Source: Deltaproteobacteria bacterium RIFCSPLOWO2_12_FULL_60_19 | GTDB taxonomy: Bacteria > Desulfobacterota > Binatia > UBA9968 | DNA: 39,745 nucleotides | NCBI GenBank assembly: GCA_001798595.1 | Contig: MGSS01000008.1 | Coordinates: 1 to 39,745 of the forward strand | Direction: 5' to 3' | Shown: piece after piece, positions 33,890 to 39,745 of the stretch | How the letters are laid out: each line of letters starts with the position of its first letter | How positions within the stretch are numbered: the first letter of the stretch is position 1 | The notes under the pieces: generated by a model | What the model saw: the letters and a program-made list of their open reading frames with translations, nothing else | The model's database searches: none | Told to the model about the DNA's origin: nothing | Position numbers and translations under genes: made by a program

Positions 33890-35383
33890 ATGAATCTGCG
33901 CGGAGAGCTTCACCCGACTTACACCGACTTGCGAGAGTGGCTGGAAACAGTGGAGAAGCTGGGGGAGCTCAAGGTCGTGCGCGGCGCGCATTGGGACCTG
34001 GAGATGGCGGGGCTTGCCGAGATCGTCTCGCGCGAGGCGAAAGGCGAGGCGCCGGCCATGCTGTTCGACGAGATCACGGATTTTCCGCCGGGCCGTCGCG
34101 CGCTGTTCGGCCAGCTCGATTCGGTAGGCCGTCTCGCGCTGACGCTCGGATTGTCGCTCGACCAGCCCGACAGGATTTCCTGCGTCAGGGCGTGCAGAGA
34201 CAAGCTCAGCAAGCTGGAACTGCTCCCTCCGCGCGTCGTTCCGCGCGGCAAAGTGCAGGAAAATCTGCTCGAGGGAGAGCGTATCGATCTATTCCAGTTC
34301 CCCCTGCCCAGGCACCACGAGCTGGATGGCGGCCGGTACTTCGGGACGGCTCACTGCGTCGTCACGCGCGACCCCGACACCGGCTGGGTCAACCTGGGAA
34401 CTTACCGCTGCATGGCGTTCGGCAAAAACTCGGTCGGGCTTCACATGAGTCCCGGCAGGCACGGGCGCACCGCGCGGGACAAATACTTCGAGCGCGGGCA
34501 GCCGTTCAAAGTCGCCGTCGCGGTGGGCGCGGACCCGGCGCTTTTCCTGGCGAGCACGATGGCGGTGCCCGCCGGAGTTTCGGAATATGAGTTTGCCGGC
34601 GGGCTCAAGGGCCGGCCGATCGAAGTCTTTGAGGGGCCTTACACCAAGCTGCCGATTCCGGCGCATGCCGAGATCGTGATCGAAGGAGAATGCCTTCCCG
34701 GCGAGACTCATGACGAAGGGCCGTTCGGCGAATGGGCGGGCTACTACGCCAACAACGGCTTGACGCCGGTGCGCGAGCCCGTGCTCCGCATCAAGTCTCT
34801 ATGGCATCGCACCGATCCGATTCTCACCTGCGCGCAGCCCGCGCGGCCTCCGGGGTACAATTTCGCTTTCTGCGTTTTCCGTTCGGCTATGATCTGGGAC
34901 GAGTTGGAAAAGGCCGGCGTTCCCGACGTGCGCGGGGTATGGTGTCACGAGGCGGGATCGAGCAGGCTCTTCAACGTCGTCGCCATCAAGCAGCGCTACC
35001 CCGGCCATTCCCGCCAGGCCGGCATGATCGCTTCGCAGTGCGCTTCGGGCGTCTATATCGGCAGATACACCGTGGTCGTCGATGACGACATCGATGCGAC
35101 CAACCTCGCGGACGTCGTCTGGGCCATCGCGACGCGCACAGATCCTGAAAAATCCATTGAAATTTTTCGGCGCGGCCGGAGCAGCTCCGCCGACCCCGCC
35201 GTGTCGCCGGACGACAAAGGGTCCGACAGGAATCCCGCAGCCGTGTTTACTTCCAAGGCGGTGATCGATGCCTGCCGGCCCTATGAGTGGAAAGAGCGGG
35301 CTTATCCGGTGGTCGAGGTCAGCTCCGAGCTGCGCGGCCGGCTGCTGGCCAAGTGGAGGGACGAGTTCGAGGGAGTGCTTTAG
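33890..35383 (+). CDS. UbiD-family prenylated-FMN-dependent (de)carboxylase
   Basis: 497 residues, the usual UbiD size. The catalytic R-E-E set is visible: Arg173 in GTYRCMAF, and Glu276 and Glu281 in DEGPFGEWAGYY. These positions closely match those of fungal Fdc1. The enzyme removes or adds CO2 on alpha,beta-unsaturated or aromatic acids with prenyl-FMN made by UbiX, which is not in this window. Its place among catabolic redox genes instead of quinone synthesis genes suggests a role in degradation or carboxylation of an aromatic compound (inference). ATG 33890 has a weak GAGG site and lies 19 bases after the binding-protein gene. Confidence 0.92.
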   Translation: MNLRGELHPTYTDLREWLETVEKLGELKVVRGAHWDLEMAGLAEIVSREAKGEAPAMLFDEITDFPPGRRALFGQLDSVGRLALTLGLSLDQPDRISCVRACRDKLSKLELLPPRVVPRGKVQENLLEGERIDLFQFPLPRHHELDGGRYFGTAHCVVTRDPDTGWVNLGTYRCMAFGKNSVGLHMSPGRHGRTARDKYFERGQPFKVAVAVGADPALFLASTMAVPAGVSEYEFAGGLKGRPIEVFEGPYTKLPIPAHAEIVIEGECLPGETHDEGPFGEWAGYYANNGLTPVREPVLRIKSLWHRTDPILTCAQPARPPGYNFAFCVFRSAMIWDELEKAGVPDVRGVWCHEAGSSRLFNVVAIKQRYPGHSRQAGMIASQCASGVYIGRYTVVVDDDIDATNLADVVWAIATRTDPEKSIEIFRRGRSSSADPAVSPDDKGSDRNPAAVFTSKAVIDACRPYEWKERAYPVVEVSSELRGRLLAKWRDEFEGVL

Positions 35384-35406
35384 CAGCGATTCAAAGGGGG
35401 ATGTGG

Positions 35407-36804
35407 ATGCCAAACTCAACTCCGGCGGGAGAAAATAACGGCGGCGAACTGAAATTGGACGACGGCTCTCGCGTCGCGGTGATCGGCGGCGCGCCCGCCG
35501 GTTCTTTTTTCAGCTACTTCCTGCTGCAAACGGCGCAGCGGATAGGCTTGGATCTCCAGGTCGATATTTACGAGCCGAGGGATTTTTCCCTTGCCGCGCC
35601 TCAAGGCTGCAACATGTGCGGCGGAATCGTCTCGGAGTCGCTGGTGCAATCGCTGATGGTCGAAGGCATCGAGATGCCTCCCAACGTCGTCCAGCGGGGG
35701 ATCGACTCTTACGTTTTGCACATGGCGGAGGGGAGCGTCCGCATCGACACTCCGCTCCACGAGAAGAGGATTGCGGCGGTCCATCGCGGCAACGGCCCGC
35801 GCGGGGCTAAGGAACACGAATGGCGTAGTTTCGACGGCTATCTGTTAGAACTGGCGGCGGGCAAGGGCGCCCGCGTGGCGCGGGAAAGAGTGGACGGCGT
35901 GGCGTGGCGGGACGGCAAGCCGCAGATCAAGACCCGCGGCGGCTTGTCCCAACCGTACGATCTGCTTGCGGTGGGGACCGGAGTCAACAGCGGCGCGCTA
36001 AAAATATTCGAAGAGCTGGGGTTGGGTTATCAAGCCCCGCAAACCGCGAAAACCTATATCCGGGAACTTTACCTCGGCCGGGAGATGATCGAGAAGCACC
36101 TGGGCAGCTCCATGCATGTCTTTCTCCTCAACATGCCCCGGCTGGAATTCGCCGCATTGATCCCCAAAGGGGACTACGTCACGCTGGTCCTCCTCGGCGA
36201 GATCGATGCTGCGCTCGTGGAGACTTTCCTCGCCGCTCCCGCGGTGAGCCGGTGTTTGCCAGCCGACTGGCGCGCGGTCAAAGAGTTCTGCCATTGCTCG
36301 CCGAAAATCAATATCCAAAGCGCGGTCCAACCTTTCGCCGACCGGATCGTCTTCATCGGCGATTCCGGAGCGACCCGGCTGTACAAAGACGGCATCGGCG
36401 CCGCCTACCGCACGTCAAAGGCGGCCGCCCTGACCGCCGTCTTCGACGGCGTGTCGAGCGAGGCCTTTCGCCGCCGCTACTGGCCCGTCTGCCGCAATAT
36501 CTCTACGGACAACGCTCTGGGGAAGCTGATCTTTTTGGTCACCCGGCATATTCAACGCTGGCCGCATGATCGGCGCGCCGTGTTGCGCATGGTCTCTAAA
36601 GAGCAGCAGGGCAACGGTCAGCGCCGGATGAGCATGGTGCTGTGGGATATTTTCACCGGCAGCGCTCCTTACAAGGATATTCTCTTGCGCACTCTCCGGC
36701 CCGCTTTTTTAGCACGGGTGATGTGGTTCGTAGCCACCGATTTTTGGATCAAGATGAACGGAGGATCTCATGGAAACGGGCGGGTTGGGCAAGATATACC
36801 GTGA
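35407..36804 (+). CDS. FAD-dependent oxidoreductase (geranylgeranyl-reductase-like)
   Basis: 465 residues. The N-terminal dinucleotide fold VAVIGGAPAGSFFSYFLL has the GxGxxG-like pattern, and IVFIGDSGATRLYKDGIGAAY is the FAD ribityl GD motif seen in geranylgeranyl reductase and flavin hydroxylases. A Cys pair in GCNMCGG lies near residue 70. It may reduce a double bond or pass electrons to a quinone, but the substrate is unknown. ATG 35407 is chosen over ATG 35401 because AAAGGGGG then has 6-base spacing. Its end overlaps the next gene by 35 bases. Confidence 0.82.
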   Translation: MPNSTPAGENNGGELKLDDGSRVAVIGGAPAGSFFSYFLLQTAQRIGLDLQVDIYEPRDFSLAAPQGCNMCGGIVSESLVQSLMVEGIEMPPNVVQRGIDSYVLHMAEGSVRIDTPLHEKRIAAVHRGNGPRGAKEHEWRSFDGYLLELAAGKGARVARERVDGVAWRDGKPQIKTRGGLSQPYDLLAVGTGVNSGALKIFEELGLGYQAPQTAKTYIRELYLGREMIEKHLGSSMHVFLLNMPRLEFAALIPKGDYVTLVLLGEIDAALVETFLAAPAVSRCLPADWRAVKEFCHCSPKINIQSAVQPFADRIVFIGDSGATRLYKDGIGAAYRTSKAAALTAVFDGVSSEAFRRRYWPVCRNISTDNALGKLIFLVTRHIQRWPHDRRAVLRMVSKEQQGNGQRRMSMVLWDIFTGSAPYKDILLRTLRPAFLARVMWFVATDFWIKMNGGSHGNGRVGQDIP

Positions 36805-37144
36805 CGGCGAAGTGATCGTGCGCCAAGGGGAAGCGGGGGATTGCATGTTCGTCATCCAGGCGGGGGAGGTGGAGGTGTTTCGGGAGGACGGCAAGCAGCG
36901 GGAGGTCCGCTTGGCGGTGCTGCGCGAGAAAGACTTCTTCGGCGAGATGGCGCTGTTCGACCGCGAGGTTCGCTCGGCCACGGTGCGCGCGCTGGCCGAG
37001 GCGCGGGTGCTCACTGTGGATCGAAAGAGCTTCCTCCGCAGAGTGCACGAGGACCCTTCGCTGGCGTTTCGGGTCGTAGAGCAGATGTCGCACCGCATCC
37101 GGGAGCTGGACGCCGAGCTGACTCGGCTCAAGACCGGGAACTAG
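36770..37144 (+). CDS. Stand-alone cyclic-nucleotide-binding domain protein
   Basis: 124 residues, a single cNMP-binding beta-roll (VIVRQGEAGDCMFVIQAGEVEVF, FFGEMALFDREVRSATVRA) with the phosphate-cassette FGEMALFDxxxRSATV. It lacks the DNA-binding HTH of Crp/Fnr proteins and so is not a classic transcription factor. It may sense a cyclic nucleotide and bind a partner such as the FAD protein, whose gene it overlaps by 35 bases (GGAGG site at 36760). Pairing of such a domain with an FAD oxidoreductase hints at allosteric control (inference). Confidence 0.85.
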   Translation: METGGLGKIYRDGEVIVRQGEAGDCMFVIQAGEVEVFREDGKQREVRLAVLREKDFFGEMALFDREVRSATVRALAEARVLTVDRKSFLRRVHEDPSLAFRVVEQMSHRIRELDAELTRLKTGN

Positions 37145-37178
37145 GCGGCGGAGAAGGATGCTCGGAAGGAACGAGAGA

Positions 37179-37469
37179 ATGGTCGTCAATGTCCGCCTGT
37201 TCGGCATACTCGCCATTTTAGCCGGCGAGCGCATGGTGGCTTTCGAGATGGAAAGCGGCGCGACTTTGGGCGACGTGATAACGGGGTTGGGCAAACGCTT
37301 CGGGAGAGAATTCGTCGATCGGATTTTCAGGATTCCGGGCGAAATGCACTCGTATTGTCAGGTTTTCGTCAACGACGCGCAGGTGAACGATCTCGATGTG
37401 GAGTTGAAATGCAACGGCTCCCCGGCGGAAGTGGGGATTATTCTTCTAATGGCGTCTGAGGGAGGATAG
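37179..37469 (+). CDS. MoaD/ThiS-like ubiquitin-fold protein 2
   Basis: About 96 residues. It has a beta-grasp pattern (VNVRLFGILAILAG, GATLGDVITGLGKRFG, CQVFVNDAQVNDLD) and a C-terminal Gly-Gly (ASEGG). ATG 37179 has GGAAGGA 8 bases upstream; ATG 37158 is an alternative. Like the first copy it precedes a PsrA-like molybdoenzyme gene, though here a 137-bp fold-back element has entered the gap. It probably supplies a sulfur carrier for molybdopterin or a modification of that enzyme (inference). Confidence 0.75.
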   Translation: MVVNVRLFGILAILAGERMVAFEMESGATLGDVITGLGKRFGREFVDRIFRIPGEMHSYCQVFVNDAQVNDLDVELKCNGSPAEVGIILLMASEGG

Positions 37470-37500
37470 CAGGCCGTTGAAAAAGCTCCATCTACGGTCA

Positions 37501-37636
37501 GCCCGCCAGGGAATCTCTCTCCGGGCCGATGCGATACGTCGGTGTTGCGCTGCTCCTACAAGATGAGAGCAGCGACGAGGTACGATTGGTACTCTTCGTC
37601 CCACGCATCGGCCCTTCGAGAGACCCCCAGGCGGGC
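37501..37636. repeat. MITE-like element with 33-bp imperfect terminal inverted repeats
   Basis: 37501-37533 and 37604-37636 are inverted repeats with 27 of 33 matching, including perfect ends GCCCGCC/GGCGGGC and GGGCCGATGCG/CGCATCGGCCC. An inner CGCTGCTC/GAGCAGCG dyad is also present. It lies in the 227-bp gap between the MoaD-like gene and the second molybdoenzyme. The flank CAGGCCGTTGAAAAAGC also looks like a common repeat edge. No transposase is encoded. Confidence 0.6.
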
Positions 37637-37696
37637 GCTGGAGTGCGGCAGTCGCGGAATGATGGTGTCGTGCATTGAGGGAAGGAGAGCGTGGTT

Positions 37697-39745
37697 ATGG
37701 AAGCAGTCTCGGAAACGACTCAAACGTGTGGCGCGCGCGACGACCTTTGGATTCCGTCCACCTGCGGTTTGTGCTACGGCACTTGCTCGATCCTCGCCCA
37801 CCGAGTGGACGAGGTTCTGGTCAAGATCGAAGGGAATCCTGACAGCGCGGTCGGCAAGGGGCGGCTCTGCGGTAAAGGCGTGAGCGGCCTCATGACGCAC
37901 TACGATCCCAACCGGGTGCGCGTCCCGCTGCGGCGCACCAACCCGGTGAAAGGGATCGGCGTGGATCCGGGCTGGAAAGAGATTTCGTGGGACGAGGCTC
38001 TGGACGAAGTCGCCTGGCGGCTGCGCAAGCTGCGCGCCGAAGATCCGCGCAAGCTCTTCATCCAGCGGACTACGACCGTCACCTCCAGCCGCACGCCGAT
38101 GCAGGTTTTCGCCGCGGCTTTCGGCACGCCCAACCGCTCTTCGGCCGGCGGCGGCCTCCACTGCGGCAACGGCGCGCATCTGATCAGCGGCATAATGCAC
38201 GCCTCGTGGTCGGTAGTGCCGGATTTCCAGTACTGCAACTACGCGGTCTACTTCGGCGCCTCGAAAGGCCACGGCGCGGGTCACGCCTCCTGCTCCAACA
38301 TGGGCATGGCGGCGGACGCTCGATCTCGCGGCATGAAGATGGTCGTGGTCGATCCGATGTGCAACTTCGCGGCGGCGAAGGCGACCGAGTGGGTGCCGCT
38401 TCGCGTGGGGACGGATGCCGCCCTGGCGCTCGCAATGTGCCACGTGATGGTCAACGAGCTCGGCACATTCGACGCGCCTTATCTTCGGGCCAAGACCAAC
38501 GCGGCTTATCTCCTCGGTCCCGACAAACTCTACGCGCGCGATGTCGCAAGCGGCAAGCCGCTTGTTTGGGATTCGAGCGTGAATGAAGCGCGGCCTTACG
38601 ATGCGGCGGAAGCCGATGACATGGCGCTTGAGGGAGACTTCACCGTGAACGGCGTCTCCTGCCGGCCGGCGTTTCAGCTCCTGAAAACGCACTTGAGCAA
38701 GTTCACGCCCGAGTGGGCCGAGCCGATCACGACCATCCCGGCGAAAGACATCCGGCGGCTCGGAACCGAGTTTGCCCGCGAGGCGCGCGTCGGCAGCACG
38801 ATCGTGATCGACGGCGTGACCGTTCCCTACAGACCGGTTGCGGCGATCGCCTTCCGCGGATCGCAGGGGCACATGAATTCCGTCTACAACTTTCTCGCCG
38901 TCGATCTTTTGAACCAGCTCGTAGGCTCGGCCGACATGGCGGGAGGATGTCTCGGCTTCAACCCTGCGAGCCACGGCCACCCGGAGACGGGCCGCCCGCG
39001 CTATATCCCGAAGCCCGGTCCCGACGGTTTGATGGTGACCGGCAGTTGGATGGCGCACCACGTTCCCTATCCGATTCGCGAGCCGCGCCTGCCTGAAGAG
39101 CTCGGGATGCAGGATCTGTTCGTTCTCTGCCAGACCTCGCCGTTTTCGGATTCCGCGGACCGCGAGGAGATGTGGAAAAAGTTCGAGCTTCCCTACCGGC
39201 CGGAGATCCTGCTCAACTATGGGACCAACCTGCTGATGAGCATCGCCAACAAAGAGACGGTGGCGAAATCCCTCGCGCAATTCAAATTTATCGTCTCCTT
39301 CGACCTGTTTTTGACCGAGTCGTCGGAGTTCGCCGACATCGTGCTGCCGGATTGCGATTATCTTGAGTCCGTCGATTCGCGCCCCAACTTCCCCTTCATC
39401 TTCAGCCTGCCGGGAGGAATGGGCGAGTGGTGTTGGCCGATCAAACAACCGACCGTCGCGCCCGAGGGCGAGCAGCGGCGCTCAAGCGAGGTGCTGATCG
39501 ATCTGGCCGACCGGATCGGCATGCGGGAAGACTTAAACGCCGCCTACAATGCGATCCTCAAGCTCGAAGGGCCGTTCCGCTTGCAATCGGACCGGAAATA
39601 TTCCTACGAAGAGGTCTGCGACGCCGAGCTGAAGACGAACTTCGGCGCCGAGCGCGGGCTCGAGTGGTTCAAGAATAACGGCCTCATCAAGTGGCCCAAA
39701 AAGCCGGAAGAGGTTTACTGGCGCCACTTCGTGGACGTGCGCGTG
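37697..39745 (+). CDS. PsrA/PhsA-like molybdopterin oxidoreductase, catalytic subunit 2 (cut by right edge)
   Basis: The frame from ATG 37697 is open to the last base (683 codons) with no stop, so the C-terminal part is missing. It has the same cluster spacing as subunit 1: C23-x2-C26-x3-C30-x27-C58. It also has HYDPNRVRVPLRR, the GTPN segment with Cys156 in HCGNGAHL (candidate Mo ligand), TEWVPLRVGTDAA and GSTIVIDGVTVPYRPVA, closely paralleling the first copy. There is no Tat signal. AAGGAG lies 9 bases upstream. The two subunits are ancient paralogues, each with its own MoaD-like gene. Whether this copy has its own NrfD and ferredoxin genes lies beyond the window. Confidence 0.9.
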   Translation, partial: MEAVSETTQTCGARDDLWIPSTCGLCYGTCSILAHRVDEVLVKIEGNPDSAVGKGRLCGKGVSGLMTHYDPNRVRVPLRRTNPVKGIGVDPGWKEISWDEALDEVAWRLRKLRAEDPRKLFIQRTTTVTSSRTPMQVFAAAFGTPNRSSAGGGLHCGNGAHLISGIMHASWSVVPDFQYCNYAVYFGASKGHGAGHASCSNMGMAADARSRGMKMVVVDPMCNFAAAKATEWVPLRVGTDAALALAMCHVMVNELGTFDAPYLRAKTNAAYLLGPDKLYARDVASGKPLVWDSSVNEARPYDAAEADDMALEGDFTVNGVSCRPAFQLLKTHLSKFTPEWAEPITTIPAKDIRRLGTEFAREARVGSTIVIDGVTVPYRPVAAIAFRGSQGHMNSVYNFLAVDLLNQLVGSADMAGGCLGFNPASHGHPETGRPRYIPKPGPDGLMVTGSWMAHHVPYPIREPRLPEELGMQDLFVLCQTSPFSDSADREEMWKKFELPYRPEILLNYGTNLLMSIANKETVAKSLAQFKFIVSFDLFLTESSEFADIVLPDCDYLESVDSRPNFPFIFSLPGGMGEWCWPIKQPTVAPEGEQRRSSEVLIDLADRIGMREDLNAAYNAILKLEGPFRLQSDRKYSYEEVCDAELKTNFGAERGLEWFKNNGLIKWPKKPEEVYWRHFVDVRV

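Noticed and set aside
37556-39448. Open frame of 630 codons on the - strand
   Set aside because: It is antisense to the second molybdoenzyme, whose iron-sulfur and molybdopterin motifs are clear.

Overview
The window is GC-rich DNA with dense operons and Shine-Dalgarno sites at most starts. It comes from an uncultivated, probably Gram-negative bacterium. The gene order ftsH-folP-cdaA-cdaR-glmM-pdxJ-nnr-tsaE-lysC-cimA recalls Desulfobacterota (Deltaproteobacteria) and related deep lineages such as Binatota or NC10-type bacteria. That placement is inference from gene order and protein flavour; no rRNA or tRNA gene was seen.

Region 1 (1-17982) is housekeeping, almost all on the + strand. A cysteine synthase runs off the left edge on the - strand. 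Then come a glycosyltransferase-9 family protein, FtsH, dihydropteroate synthase, the c-di-AMP pair CdaA/CdaR, GlmM, PdxJ, the NAD(P)HX repair enzyme Nnr, TsaE, aspartate kinase, citramalate synthase, serine acetyltransferase, the tRNA thiolase MnmA, the methylthiotransferase MtaB and RNase III. Many gaps hold fold-back repeats built from short words (CTCACG/CTAACC, TGCAAAATG or TTTTGAATT). Palindromic repeats have also entered genes in frame (nnr, mnmA).

Region 2 (18066-19132) has a strong sigma-54 promoter in front of two small ferritin-like, rubrerythrin-type proteins.

Region 3 (28159 down to 19345, - strand) is an operon for a type II DMSO-reductase-family complex that resembles NxrAB/NarGH. 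In transcription order it encodes a di-heme cytochrome c fused to an ethylbenzene-dehydrogenase-gamma-like heme domain, a Tat-exported molybdenum catalytic subunit, a small unknown protein, an iron-sulfur subunit, a TorD-type chaperone and a HExxH/zinc-ribbon-like protein. Three gaps in this operon are filled with one GTTCAA/TTGAAC fold-back family. A sigma-54 promoter lies upstream.

Region 4 (28401-39745, + strand) diverges from region 3 and has its own sigma-54-like promoter. It encodes a MoaD-like protein ending in GG, a cytoplasmic PsrA/PhsA-like molybdoenzyme, an NrfD-type membrane subunit, a four-cluster ferredoxin, an ABC-type substrate-binding protein, a UbiD-type prenyl-FMN (de)carboxylase, a FAD oxidoreductase, a stand-alone cyclic-nucleotide-binding protein, a second MoaD-like protein and a second paralogous molybdoenzyme cut off by the window edge. 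The repeated MoaD-like/molybdoenzyme module, combined with UbiD and a binding protein, looks like an undescribed catabolic system, perhaps for an aromatic or other unsaturated acid. Its substrate cannot be read from the sequence.
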